Program-made: the position numbers and the translations under genes
Assembly (NCBI GenBank): GCA_020284085.1
Contig: JACEVL010000021.1
Span: 356,001 to 420,000 of the forward strand
Source of the DNA: Aporrectodea caliginosa
Lineage: Eukaryota > Annelida > Clitellata > Crassiclitellata > Lumbricidae
Reading direction: 5' to 3'
DNA: 64,000 bases
Shown here: positions 45,033 to 56,527 of the stretch, piece after piece
How the letters are laid out: each line of letters begins with the position of its first letter
Position numbering within the stretch: the stretch's first letter is position 1
The notes under the pieces: model-generated
Databases searched by the model: none
The model's input: the letters and a program-made list of their open reading frames with translations, nothing else
Told to the model about the DNA's origin: nothing

Positions 45033-45310
45033 CTATTGCTTAGGTTTTATGCTCTCACATGCATCTGATGGCGGCAGTTCTCTCCGTTGAAAACCTTCAT
45101 ATTCGGTTGAATGAGATTCGTTTCCGTTCAACTTGTGCACAAGGTTCTCGTAAGTTGCTCTGTCTGTTGGACTTTGTTCAAGGACATCAACATTAGGAGA
45201 TGTTGTCAGCTGTGCATAGGTTGGTCCAGCATTCGAATTTTGCGCTGAGCGAACATTGAGCGTTGCGTAATATGGTGCACTTGAATTTTCTCTGTGACCT
45301 CGACTTCTTT
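45033..45310 (-). CDS. Ig receptor exon 6: cytoplasmic tail with YxxL motifs
   Basis: Terminal exon ending in TAG-type stop after CESIKPKQ. It encodes a hydrophilic tail with YATL, YAQL and YENL, plus YEGF. YxxL motifs serve as SH2-docking (ITIM/ITAM-like) or endocytic signals; none fits the strict ITIM consensus at position -2. The acceptor proposed (ATTCAG before 45310) gives the phase-1 join required by exon 5; an ATG at 45326 exists but is probably not the start. Another AG near 45335 would give a different frame without these tyrosines. The final segment resembles the ITAM tail at 32086, with Cys where that copy has the second ITAM Tyr. Confidence 0.65.
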
Positions 45311-45745
45311 CTGAATTTTCTTCCATTCGTTTTTCCTTTTATCGTCTACCACAGCAAATGCAGTTACTTTAAAGTATGCTAAACAATCTTATGTAAACAT
45401 AAAAATATAAGTTGTCATTTGCATAAATTACACCTCTGCTTTTTACATCTAGATTCGTTCAACACTGAATTTATCCTCTAAATGTAAATAATAATTATTT
45501 AAGGAGATTCAGTAGATTGAGATTCATAAACTGTTGTTCAAAGTGTCAAATAACACTCTGACTAATAAAATTAAAATCTACAAATGAGCGAATGAAGAAC
45601 TAATGAATAAAATACAGAGGTGCATTCATTTTAGATAATGCGTCGAAGCACAGGTATAATAGGAATTATTGCTAAATAATTCATTTATATTGGAGTGCAA
45701 AAAACATCCCCGATATAAGCAAGTACAACAATATTCTTAAAATAC

Positions 45746-45880
45746 CTGTCTTAGTTCCTTTAGTCCATTCATATCTCCTGCATAGTAGGCCTACAACCAA
45801 GAGTATCCCGACTAAAACCAATGTCCCACCGACGCCAATGCCAACACCTATTCCGAATTTACCTCCATCTGATAATGCAC
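45746..45880 (-). CDS. Ig receptor exon 5: transmembrane segment
   Basis: Acceptor TATTTTGACAG precedes 45880; donor CAG/GTATTT follows 45746. The 135-bp phase-1 exon encodes GALSDGGKFGIGVGIGVGG followed by TLVLVGILLVVGLLC and RRYEWTKGTKT. It is one hydrophobic span of about 23-25 residues, with Gly repeats and then a basic stop-transfer sequence. The orientation fits a type I receptor with the Ig domains outside. Confidence 0.75.
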
Positions 45881-46771
45881 CTGTCAAAATAGCATTTAAT
45901 GACTTCAGTACCAAGACTTGGGTCGTGTACGCCTCTGAATAGCTAAGTGATGCTTTATAAAATGTTGCGTTACAATTTATAAATGTTCCGTTACAATTAT
46001 ATTAAAAACTGATGAATACTACCTAACAGAGGAGCAAACTAATCTTAACTAAAACTAAACCAAATTTATATAACTTAACCCTTTCGCCCCTGAGCTCCCA
46101 TAGCGGAAGTGAGATAACCCTACAGCCCTGTGTGAAAACGCCCATAACCCTGAGCTCCTGGGCTAAAATCACTAACTTCAGAATGCATGTAAACTGAAAT
46201 GTTACTGTCTCTAATATATAAGTAAAAGTTTCTGATAGCTAGCTAATGTTTTAGCGCCAGAATTTCACTTTACTGCACCCATCATCGATAGAAACATCAC
46301 GTATCACTCACATGCGCAGCCATGCTTGCCGTAGGAACGTCCCCATAACTTTCGGTTTCAACTGATTCATCTCCACTGCTATCAATGGCCATAATCCTTT
46401 CTCTCGACTGTACAAGGGTATACCATTTTCCACCAAATGTTTTCTTCGCAAAACAGGGTGGCCACAGAAATATGATTTCAAAATTCCCTGAGTTTTCCAG
46501 GTTTTCCAGAGTAATTTTTTGAATTTTCCAGAGTACATTTTAATCGCTTTACTATCATATTGGCCTAAAGATTAAAAGTTAACAAATTTTGAGCGGGCTC
46601 CTCCCCTTATAGTCGCACCTTTCCTTGCCTTTTTAATATTGTTTTCCTCATAATTGTTCAGATCAATTAGTAAAAACAAAAATATCGAAACATTACTATG
46701 TTCATGCACCTTTACAGATGCAAATGCAATCACAGAGTGCAAGTCAGAAACTTAATACCAATGGCTGGAGT

Positions 46772-46830
46772 TGGGAGCACCTATGAGTAGACTCCTTTAA
46801 GAGGTGCTATATAAACTCCCGAATGAATAA
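46772..46830 (+). repeat. LINE/SINE-type 3' tail with hairpin
   Basis: GGGAGCACCTATGAGTAGAC, then TTAAGAGGTGCTATATAAAC and GAATGAAT. The AGCACCT/AGGTGCT stem and following TATATAAA match the tails near 1117 and 57205. Confidence 0.5.
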
Positions 46831-47127
46831 TACATACTGTGAATGCACCTAATTGAAACTATTTTGCCCCAATGTAGACTAGTTCAGTTTCTTTAGCTCC
46901 TTCATCTCATGCTCAAGGCTTAACACAGGACTGCCTGCATCTCCAGTAGCTTGGCTTTCTTCGCTTTGAGATTTTAGATTTTAGCAGCTATCTTCCTCTT
47001 CGAAGCAGATTTTGCATCATCTCTCGCCTTTTGCGGCTTTGCTTCTTCATATCGAGGTCTAGTTCCACGTACATATTGTAGTTTGTAGCATTAGTTTGTC
47101 AATAGCTACTTCCATGACACCACCAGC

Positions 47128-47894
47128 CATAGAACGAGAATTCGTGACTTCAGGTTTTAATATTCGTAAATATTCGTGAATATTAGGGTATTTTTAATAT
47201 TCGTAAATATTCGTAAATATTCGTCGAGGACGTCACTGTTTCTGCTTTGTTGACAAATTTAAGACTAATAATTAAGAACATGTGCGGTGGTCTTGGAGCA
47301 CTATGCTTAGTGCTTAGCTACTTAGGCTTCCCAGTTCCTACCCAAATCTTGCCCCCCTCTCTCTGTCTGTCTGTCTCTCTCTCACTCTCTCTCAATCTGA
47401 AATTCCTCGACCAGTATTTTATATTATTTGAAGCTCTCTGGTTTACGCCAGCATATTAATGATGCGTTAAGCCGTTGGCTTAGATAGATTGCCCTGTCGG
47501 CTGACGGATAGCAAGATTCTTTCACTCAGTGGAGGCTTCTTGGACGGATGGGACCTGAGTCATAGTCGTTGAACTACATTAGCTTCAAATTGCTTCAAAT
47601 TGCTTCACATTAGCTGGTATTGGCGCCCAAATACGTAGCCACGCCGCTCAATATAATGTCAAGAACGATTTTACCCACCATATAGGTCTGTACTTGGCTG
47701 AGTAACTGTAATATGTAACTGTTCTTATGCATAATTTTGGCAATGATTTCCAAAAATTAATCCCGGATGTTAAAGAATTAAAAAAACTATAAAAATTAAT
47801 ATTCCTAATATTCGTTGGCCAGTTTTAATATTCGTCAATATTCGTCAATTTCTAAAAATCTTAATATTCGTAATATTCGCATACTCGTTCTATG
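47128..47894. mobile_element. hAT-type MITE nested in the larger element
   Basis: Terminal inverted repeats CATAGAACGAG and CTCGTTCTATG are perfect over 11 bp and flanked by an exact 8-bp duplication CCACCAGC (47120-47127 and 47895-47902). Subterminal AATATTCGTAAATATTCG repeats occur at both ends. No transposase. Removing it and one duplication rejoins the host transposase frame. Confidence 0.88.
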
Positions 47895-49035
47895 CCACCA
47901 GCATTGTTGATGGAATCAAAACCATTCGCTAAGCAACTAAAGATGCTTCGTGAAGATTTTCTACCAGCATGTCACCATTCACACTGAAGCCATTCTCTAC
48001 TGCCACTCTGCCATGTGACAACACTGGAATCAATTTGATGACCCAACAAATGTCTGCATATTCAGGTCAATTGTCTAGACACTTGAAGTAGAATTCAAGT
48101 CTGGTGGTGGGTGTGCTGAAATTCTCAAATGAAGGATTCATCTATGTCTGTGCTAATTTTCAAAGTGCGGAATATTACATTTTCGCCATATTAGTATCTA
48201 GAGAGAATGTCCCATGGCTAGTAAAGACTTTCAACGAGACCAGCAAAGTTGTGTTCATCAACACTGCCACCACTATTTTTGACTCATTGCGGACAGAAAC
48301 TGGATGCAGTCCATATGAAATGTAAGTTTCTTGCAATCTGACACCATGCACTGTGTTAATTCAGTCTTCGTTGCAACACCAAGATCAACATCCTTGTACA
48401 TTGTACAAACACCAATTTTCTTTTGTATCCACCTTTACTTTCATCAACTTTGAGAAAGAGTCTGCACCAGCAACTACCGCTTTCTTGAGAAACCATATTA
48501 AGAGGCTGCACAGACAATTAAATAATAACATATCGGGACATGTTGCAATGAGCAATGCTGCTATCTCTCTGTCGAAAGTTTTAGCAAGACCTTCAGCTCA
48601 GCAATGTTATATACTCACATTGTGCTCTTCCATACAATTATAGACCTCCTAATCTCTTGCACAATGAAATCATGACAAAACATGTGTTAAATAATTGATC
48701 TGAACAAATTCCCTCAGTTCAAGTGCTGGAGGAATTCCCTGAGTTTTCCCTGAGTTTTCCAGAGTCAAGAAATTCCCTGAGTTTTCCCTGATTTCCCTGT
48801 TTTCCACCAAATGTTTTCTTCGCAAAAGTCGTTTCATTCGAACTGCTAGATGCCTTGCGTTTCGGCATTTTCAATGGCTATGGTCGTGTTTATTTATGCT
48901 ACTGCACTGCAAGAAACTCACTTGACATTGACCTTCAAGTGACGTAATAACACTAAAAGTACGTCACTTCCTTTCTGAGTCAATGCTGGAATTGAAATAA
49001 ACATGCCTAATTACCATAGAAAAAAGAAGAAGAAA

Positions 49036-49402
49036 GAATAAATGCGTTTGAAATGAAACGTCTAAGACAGATTCTGAGAGTATAATGGATAGAAAAAAAA
49101 ACAAATGAATGGGTGTTAGAGAAAACAGGAACGGAAAGAAGTCTACTCAATCAGATTAAAAGAAGGAAACTTACATACTTTGGGCATCTAATGAGGAAAC
49201 AGGGAAACTGCCTGGAAAAGGAGATTATACAGGGAACTGTACCAGGAGCAAGGACGCGGGGAAGACCGAGAATGGGATGGCTTAACAACATCAGCACATG
49301 GATGAATATGCCTTTTCATCGATTGTTGACGGAGACGGAAGATAGAAAAAGGTGGAGAAGACTTGTCCATGGAGCGACCAACCCTCGGATCGAGGATGGT
49401 TG
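49036..49402 (+). pseudogene. LINE ORF2 C-terminus, plus strand
   Basis: Reading from about 49036 gives FEMKRLRQILRV, one stop, then NEWVLEKTGTERSLLNQIKR, LTYFGHLMRKQGNCLEKEII, RTRGRPRMGWLNNI and a C-terminus RLVHGATNPRIEDG. This is the C-terminal region of widespread RTE/I-like reverse-transcriptase proteins (KRRKL-YFGH--R, GRP-T-W-D-I). The final 97 codons are open to a TGA. The reverse-transcriptase domain is missing. Confidence 0.75.
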
Positions 49403-49409
49403 AAGACAA

Positions 49410-51762
49410 GACATTAGGCCTAATTACCATAGCCGATTTACAGGCCTTACGGGGATAAAATATAGACGCGATGCCGAAATATCGGCCTTACGGTATTTGA
49501 CAAGTTCAACGTAGCCGGTTTATCGGCCTTACGGGAATACGATAAAGAACATAAAGCCGATATTTCGGCCTTACGGGGCATGAGGGTTAACCTTATCACA
49601 TATTTATAAAGGAGCTTGAGCTACTTAACTCTGCATATAAGAACAAAGCATAAAGCCAAAAGAAGGTATTCTTCCGAATTCCCCATCAGAAGAAAGAGCT
49701 TTGGTATTTCTACTTTGAAGCCATAAGAGAGGACAAGCGAAAGTAGGTACACGTGTTTTGAGCAGAAGAGCCATAAGAAATATTCCTTACGGTCGACTAA
49801 GTTTCCATGACTAAAAATAGGGTCGACAGAATCACACAGCAATTGAAGCATATCACAATCTTCCTTACGTGTTCAAACTTCCTGAATCCGCCGTAAATGA
49901 TCCCACTTTTAAAACTTCTGTGTAACATTCTTGCTCACAATAAAGCGTACTCATTCGCCTGGGCTATACGCACTATTTTCTTCTGCAAGCATGCGGCTCA
50001 TGAAGATTGCTGTGTTATCGGCCTGTCTTCTGCTACAGGTAGCATAATATTGGCTCTTAACCGACGGCGAATAAGTTGCGTCGCGTATTCCCGTAAAGGG
50101 AGAAGTAGTTTGCATATAAACTAATGATTACAAGTTAAAACGACAGTAATATTGGAAAATGCTGCACAACTTTCAAAATATTTTGTCGACGATGTCTATA
50201 TCGAATTGCGTTAATCGGTTAACTCAAATCCCCTCCTAGAGGTGAGTAAGATCGGTGTGAACGGCTCTGGCAGCCGCAAGATGTCTACTTAAGACCGTAA
50301 AATACAATTACTCCATCTGGTATAATAATTGTATGTATTTCTCATATCAGTGACATCTACATGTATAACTCTGTATAAGATATCGAACGTTTGCGAACAA
50401 ACCAACGCTCGTCAATTTAAATTAACAAGAAAGGTAAAGTCGTCTGCGATGAAGAAACTACGGACAACGCTCTTAGACAGACATGAAGGAAATTGCATAG
50501 CCCGATAAATAAACTTAATCAGCAAATAATTGTTCTTATTTCATAATGAACAAGCGATCGTTTTTAAGCAATGTTCATAAGATCCATGTCGTGCATATAG
50601 GAGTAGGCCTATACGGAAAATCTACATTCTCAGAGAGCCGAAGAAACCATTACGCCTAAGTTGCAGGAATGGTCATAAGAAATTTTGTTTGATGGTCAAC
50701 TGAGGTCGACAGAATCATGCAGAAATTGAGGCAAATCAAAATCTTCTATAGGCCTACTTGGTACCGTACTACTTCCGAATCCGTCTGTCAATGATGTCAC
50801 TGTGTCAACATCATTGCCCCCATACTCTTTCACAAAGCATAATTCAACTCTCATAAATAATATTCCCTTCACGTATTTCTCCTATCAGCTAAATCCGTTA
50901 ACTGACGCAAGTGCGCACTAATTTCTCATGCATGCGGCGCAATATAGGCCTACTTACGATTTATAGTTTATATCGCAATGAACGCAGTGACTTCTCTAGC
51001 GCCACTATCACGAATTAGTACCATCATGCAGCAAGCACATATCGAATTCACAGCAGAAACAGAAAGTATCGCGTTGAACAGAAATATAAAAAAAATAAGT
51101 AAATGAGTGCACACGTGCGTCCTTGCGAACGAGTCTGCCCAGTTGTGGCAAATATGTTGGCGCAGTGTTTAACAGGTGGGGTATTTTTATTTCTGTTAAA
51201 CGCGGTACTTTCGTTTTTTGCCATAGATGCGGCACATAATAGGCCTTCGTAGGCCTACGACTGTTGCTTTATCTGCCCGAATATACATGTACAGTTCAGA
51301 TGCGGCTCAGTACTTAACTACTTATCAGACCCTGTGAGAATAGATGTTAATAAAAAATCATCTCAGTTTGAACCCAATGCACCCAAAACCATGCAAATCC
51401 TCAATTGAGCTTCACTCCGGATGGATTAAGCCAAAGAGATAGATAGTTTATATATCGCAATGAATACAACGATTTCTATGGCGTCATTATCATGTATTAG
51501 TACCATCATGCAGCAAGCAGTGTGTCGAATTCACAGCAGAAACAGAAAGCACCGCATTTAACAGAAGCGAAACACAAAGTACCAAGTTAACAGAAAAAAA
51601 AATAAATTACCAAGACAGTTAACAGACGAGAAAGTCAAATCAAAGAGTGGCAACCACTAACATACAACAGTTACCAGTGTTTGTTAAGAGGAAAACTGAA
51701 GCGTTGAAAATTTCCCATTTCAAGCAACACTCTTTCTACTCTACTACACTGTACTCTCTTAC
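49410..51762 (-). other. Receptor intron with internal duplications
   Basis: No further exon could be supported. Repeats of CGGCCTTACGG occur at 49440-49580. Segments near 49805-49900 and 50700-50790 (GGTCGACAGAATCA) are related. A segment of about 120 bp at 50966-51090 recurs at 51447-51570 (GTACCATCATGCAGCAAGCA in both). Confidence 0.45.
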
Positions 51763-51837
51763 CTTCTGTACCTGATCCATTTATAATGGATTTACTAGGA
51801 GTGGTTGTAGTGCTAGCGGTAGAAGTAGTGGTCGTAA
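51763..51837 (-). CDS. Ig receptor exon 4: Thr/Ser stalk
   Basis: Acceptor TTATGTCTTCCAG precedes 51837 and donor GAAG/GTAAGAG follows 51763. The 75-bp phase-1 exon encodes TTTTSTASTTTTPSKSIING then SGTEG, a mucin-like membrane-proximal spacer expected to be O-glycosylated. Its symmetric phase joins the second Ig exon and the transmembrane exon without a frame change. Confidence 0.7.
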
Positions 51838-51879
51838 CTGGAAGACATAAATGCGGGTACATATTGACAAATAAAACAC

Positions 51880-53699
51880 ATAAGTAGACAGACAGACAGA
51901 CAGCAGCGATAGAAACTTAACCAAGCAGTATTCACTATTCAGCCACAGTTTCGAATGACTTCAAGCTCCACTCAGCAAACACGACCTCACAGACAAATAT
52001 GAAACTCATCTGTCCTAGATTTCATAGAGCTTCACTCAGTCACATTATTTATTCAATTCTATGTACATCAAAGTAATAATATATGCATATGCAAATCACC
52101 TATAGGCCTATGTCATCGTCATCATTATCGTCATCATCATCACTATTCCAAAGCCCACTGCGTCCACACTGTACTTCCTGCACTTCTGTATTTTGATCTC
52201 CTGTGACTGCATCTACTGCTAAAAGGTGAAGTACCTGCTGTACGAGATTAAGGCAGACATACAGACAACAGGCACCAACGCAGATAGGCAGCATTCATTC
52301 AGTCTTTAAAATGACGCATTAACTCTCTGTTCTGTTACTCAGCTAATAAAATTTCACAGACATAAAATTATACGAAGTCCATATAGATTTCTAGAACCAG
52401 TCGAATTAATATTTCAATTCAATGGACATCAAACTGATATAAATAACATCCGCCACTCATCATCATCATCATCATCGTTGACGTCGTCATTCGTTTCTCT
52501 GTATCTATATTCGTAAATTGAACCAGAGTGACAAACCGCAATCGGCCAATGGTGACACCTGTTCTCCTGCCACCAGTTCAGGGTGCAAACCAAGTGATCT
52601 ACATTTTCTCTGTGGCCTTGTCATTTCCAACGACTCTTCACCCAAATTTTATCCAAATCCTGCTATAGCATTAGGGAATTATCTGTTGGTTAATGAGGTG
52701 AGGTGGGGTATGACAAACCCCATAGCAATTCTACGCTGCTTTTTCTACGGAAAACGTAGAACCAGCTTGGATTATTTTTGTCTACCTTAGTGAATGTGAA
52801 ATACGGACACTTTAGGACACTTTCAGGTACTTTTGGACGCCATTTTTTTTATTTCTTGCATATTAACAGTGAAATTATAATTTTTCGTATACATATTGAT
52901 TTTAATGAATTAAAAAAAGTAACGGTACAGTACCGACAAAATTGTGCGATTATAAGATATTACTGCATATAGTGTTGCATCGATGCAAAATTGATCCATT
53001 ATTACGGGTATTATGTCACGTGTTCCCAAATGTTACATGTTTCGAGGGCCACGAAGATGCCATTGCAAAGGGCCGCTTTGATTTTGAGCGCCACCACGCT
53101 GACCATATCAATTATGATTGAAAACTGTTATTTGTTCCTGAAAATCACCAGTTTAGCCGATAATTGGTTACATAACTATAGTTTAGCTCACAATTTATGT
53201 TATGTAGTTGATATTGCGACTTCCAAGTAATTATATGTATTGGGGTATGTCAGACCCCACCTCACCTGAAACGTGGCAATGCTTCACCTCACCTCCAAAG
53301 GGTTAAAGCATTCTTTCTACGTAATCCATAGGCTAATCTAAGCTATTCTTCAGAGTGTTTGGGCATCATTTGCTTCTTGTTTCGTCAAATTCTCTTTATT
53401 TTCTATGAAAGTTCTAGACTTCCATCCAAAGTTGCTTCTGCTTGCCTGATCGGACGACCATGTTGGTTTCTTCTTTAAATCATTCCTACACTACTTAACA
53501 TGCATTAGAATATGTTGAGAGTCCGTTACTTGCAGAAAAAAAATTGTTTTCGGTGGACTGTCTGACGATGTTGACTAAACATAATTTTATTAAGTGTTTT
53601 ATGTTCTGATCCACGTTTATTTTTAATGTCGTAAACTATTACACCAGCCTGTACATTGGTAAACGTATAAAATATCCAGGAAGATATTAACTTACTTAC
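51880..53699 (-). other. Receptor intron
   Basis: Contains CAGA and CATCAT short repeats (51887-51905, 52120-52143, 52458-52478). No exon could be supported; an open minus frame at 52100-52294 lacks convincing motifs. Confidence 0.4.
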
Positions 53700-54062
53700 A
53701 GATGACGTTGATAGGTGAACTGAATAATGGCGTTGACTTGAAATAGTCAGGTGTATTATTGGCTGATCCTGGTGGATTTCCAGTAACTTTGAATGAAGTA
53801 TTACAACTGAAAATGGGAAAAGGCGTAAAGTTTCCAGGTGTGTGAGTAATATTAGATACCGCTGTAGTCAGAGTCCCAGACGTTGTATTTTGAGGTGTAT
53901 GGCTGTTGACGATGGTGGCTGGATTGTCCTTTGACCAAATCATATCCACAGCAACGTAGGACGTATTGGCTGTGTAACTGACACTGCAAGACATCTGCAC
54001 TGTTTGGTTGTATAGGAGTTCTGTTGGAGCATTTGAAGTCATACTGCACACTGGGTCAGAAT
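53700..54062 (-). CDS. Ig receptor exon 3: second immunoglobulin domain
   Basis: Acceptor GTTATTTGTGTAG precedes 54062; donor ATCT/GTAAGTAAG follows 53700. The 363-bp phase-1 exon encodes 121 residues. It opens SDPVCSMTSNAPTELLYNQT, then MSCSV (first Cys), MIWSKD (core Trp) and IFSCNTSF (second Cys). There are about seven potential N-glycosylation sequons (NQT, NTS, NTT, NIT, NFT, NTS, NNT). Cys-Trp-Cys spacing fits an Ig fold, probably C2 or I type. The extra N-terminal and C-terminal Cys could make a second disulfide. Confidence 0.75.
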
Positions 54063-54912
54063 CTACACAAATAACAATCTGCAACGTATTATGCAACTTA
54101 CGAAATTGCGGAGGTAAGTGAAAACTGGACAAGTGGTGGAAAATACAAATGAACCTTTCAAACAGTTTAAGACAAGACATAATTCATAAAATTTCTAAAG
54201 TGGCATTTTTATGGAAGTCACAATCTCTGCTGGTAGCAAAGATGTCATCAAATTTGAAATCAAATTACATATAATTAAAACGATTGATAATCTAAACTAA
54301 ACTAATCTGAATACGTTTGAACCTTGAACAAAGATATTTTGTTATAATAACATAAGTTTAAGTACTGAATTAACTGTTTATTGAATACCATATAAAAATT
54401 TATACAAGTTTTATTGAATTTTGTTTTATTCAATTACCTTTAGGCAGCAAAAAGGTGAAACCAAATAGAAATAAAGTCCCCAATTCACTACAACAGATTT
54501 TGCAGTGGCAATAAGACAGGTGCTTCAAAATTTTTCACAGATTAGTGCGTCGTTTGGAAATAATCAGTTTTCATGTAAACGATCTGTATTCTATAAACAT
54601 TCAACATGGTTCCTAAACTGGAGCAGTAAAAAATTAGTTATCTCCTCAGGCAGAGCTGCACACTGCTGGTCAAGTTATCACAAATCTTGTAATATTGCGA
54701 AACAGCACATTGTTTGAACCCTAACTGCATGGTTCAAATGAAAATAACCAGTAGAATAATGAGACAGATGTAAAGGGTTTATGCATTTGAAAGATTCAGT
54801 ATATCCCGCTGCCGTGAAAAGACGTGGAAAGAAAAATAACAGATAAACAATATAGAAATTACAATTGACGTCATATGGATATTTGCCTAAATTGCATTGA
54901 GCGATAACTTAC

Positions 54913-55302
54913 TGATAATGATGAGCTGAGCAAATGCTTTTTGATCTGTGTTATCGACACAAACATATGTTCCAGCTCTTGCCATTGTGGCAATGAGGAT
55001 GATTAAGTCACTCTGCTGAGATCCCGCTTGTTCGATAACTTACTGATAATGATCAGCTGAGCATGACCTGTGTTAGCCACAACATATGTTGGCTCTTATT
55101 GTGGCATTAAAAGACTCTGCATCTTGTTCAACCATGGTTTTGTGTTGCAATGCAAGCACAAAAGATGATCCCCCAACTCGCAAATATCTCCAGGTAACAT
55201 ACTTAAATCCAAAGTCAGATGCACAGGACATACTACTGACTCTGGATGTTCCACTAAGAACAGCTCTATTCCTTGGAGATATTGATAAAGCACCATCTGA
55301 AC
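54913..55302 (-). pseudogene. Ig receptor exon 2: V-type Ig domain with a 96-bp stop-bearing duplication
   Basis: Acceptor TTGCATTTAG precedes 55302 and donor ATCA/GTAAGTT follows 54913; exon length 390 bp keeps phase 1. The N-terminal half has SSMSCASDFGFKYVTWRYLR (first Cys and core Trp). The C-terminal half has SDLIILIATMARAGTYVCVD (second Cys in the AGTYVC motif) and QLIII. Between the two GAACAAG words (starting at 55129 and 55033 on the minus strand) lies a 96-bp partial, decayed repeat of the exon end, including an extra copy of the donor sequence (exon end at 55044). It introduces two in-frame TAA codons. Without those 96 bp the exon would be 294 bp, a normal V-domain length. Confidence 0.7.
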
Positions 55303-55319
55303 CTAAATGCAAGAAACAC

Positions 55320-56478
55320 AACATTAGTTGTTAATATTAGCATTAGTTTCAACTGACTGTTAAAAGCACTTGATTACCTCTATTAACTTGAAGCCATTGG
55401 CTTTAACGATGTGGTACAGTTTTCTATACTGCATATTGCAAGGTTAGACTACAAGTAGCTCTTACAGCCTTGCTGAATTTATGCTGAACAGCACAGAAGA
55501 GCCTTTGTTGCTGGACTTCCGACAGTATCTAGGACGATCGCTCGTGTATCAGTTATAAGTAAAATAATTATAATACCCATAGCATGAGAGCCTCGAAACG
55601 TAGTTTCATCTTATCTAGTTTGAGTTTCAAGGTACGATGCACATCGCATTTCTACGATTCATGGTGTTCATGTCAGAATAATTATAGGCGTAATTTTGTG
55701 TTGTGTCTGCGTTGTCTGGCCATCACCACTTTTTGGCCAGCGTTTCATTGGTTGGAAGCAAGTTCTGTTGGTTGCCTGTGATTCACGACCGTAATTGCTG
55801 TTTAATTCTATCGTCGTCGCATTGTCGACAACATGTTGACAGTTGTGAAACAGAATGTAAACATGGACTTTTTATCTCCGAGTGACCTTAAAATGGCGGA
55901 CAACGCATACTAAAAATTCGTACATAAGGGAAGAGGAGAAAGGAAAGAGGGAGAGGAGGGGGAAATGGAAGGAAAGATGGAAGAGGAGGGGAGAATTGGA
56001 TTGGCAACCGGATTCAACCACTACTTTCTGGTGCAAAGAGATTGTTGGCCAGTGAAGGTCCTGCTGCCAAATACACGAGAGAGGCAGGGGCGCTGCTAAA
56101 CTCGAGTAAATGCAAAATCAAAATGTAGGCCTAAACGATTTTCAATAGCGACCTTCACAACTGCTTAATCGTTTGAATGAGTGCCACGCCATTAAATGTC
56201 TCCATGTACGGAACCTGTTAACACGAGATACACATCGCTGAATAAACCACGATCGGTATGCCTAGCGACATCCTCGCTAACAGAGGCATCTTCACTTTGG
56301 CTCTGTGGACACTCTACGAAGACAGCTATTGTGGGTCTGTTTACGCAAGCTAAACACACGAAGATAGCGCAGAGCAGGAAAACCATAGAGTACAATCAAA
56401 TTAATTGTTTCGACCACCTCATGTCAACTATTATTGCCTTTAGCGTTCTTTTTCTGTTTATAATCGTATGACTCTTAC
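55320..56478 (-). other. First intron of the Ig receptor
   Basis: No exon recognised. A purine-rich GGAGAGGAGG patch lies at about 55930-55990. Confidence 0.4.
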
Positions 56479-56527
56479 CTGCTATTAATAAATGAAAACA
56501 GAGGCCGAAAATTAGTCGCATTTCCAT
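56479..56527 (-). CDS. Ig receptor exon 1: signal peptide
   Basis: ATG at 56527 encodes MEMRLIFGLCFHLLIA and ends at 56479 with GCAG/GTAAGAG, a strong donor in phase 1, matching the phase-1 acceptor of exon 2. The sequence is a short signal peptide: basic residue, hydrophobic core, small residues at the end. A second ATG two codons later could serve equally. The 5' UTR and promoter are not defined. Confidence 0.65.

Larger units (their letters stand above)
46454..48799 (-). mobile_element. Decayed hAT-like transposon in receptor intron, 28-bp flanking repeat
   Basis: The element starts CAGGGTGGCCACAG and ends TTTCCCTG, with ATTCCCTGAGTTTTCC-type subterminal repeats at both ends in inverted arrangement. 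It is flanked by a perfect 28-bp direct repeat (46426-46453 and 48800-48827, TTTTCCACCAAATG then TTTTCTTCGCAAAA). Inside, the minus strand retains transposase sequence: LSHGRVAVENGFSVNGDMLV, ENLHEASLVA and a Lys-rich C-terminus ARDDAKSASKRKIAAKI. These match a hAT-like transposase end (HG-A-VERGFSVN). A nested MITE splits the coding region. The 28-bp repeat is longer than the 8-bp hAT duplication. Confidence 0.7.
45033..56527 (-). other. Gene span: Ig-superfamily receptor, six-exon model
   Basis: Six exons on the minus strand fit one type I membrane receptor: signal peptide (56479-56527), V-type Ig (54913-55302), second Ig (53700-54062), Thr/Ser stalk (51763-51837), transmembrane (45746-45880) and cytoplasmic tail (45033-45310). 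The five internal boundaries inferred are all phase 1, and four of the exons are flanked by good AG acceptor and GTAAG-type donor sequences. Phase-1 symmetric exons are usual in animal Ig receptors and allow domain shuffling. Introns contain LINE and hAT insertions. Other exons may exist in the long introns. Function (adhesion or immune signalling) is inferred from domain layout. The duplication in exon 2 may make this allele null. Confidence 0.72.

Noticed and set aside
45033..45326. Separate small gene starting at the ATG at 45326
   Set aside because: Phase and content fit a terminal exon of the Ig receptor better than an independent 97-residue protein.
46077..49588. Larger piggyBac element with TTAACCCT ends
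   Set aside because: TTAACCCTTTCGCCCC at 46077 and the reverse complement TTAACCCTCATGCCCC at about 49588 match only weakly, and interior similarity was not evident; left as a possibility only.
52100..52294. Additional receptor exon with Asp-rich end
   Set aside because: The acidic run is a CATCAT repeat and no phase-1 acceptor/donor pair with protein-like sequence was found.
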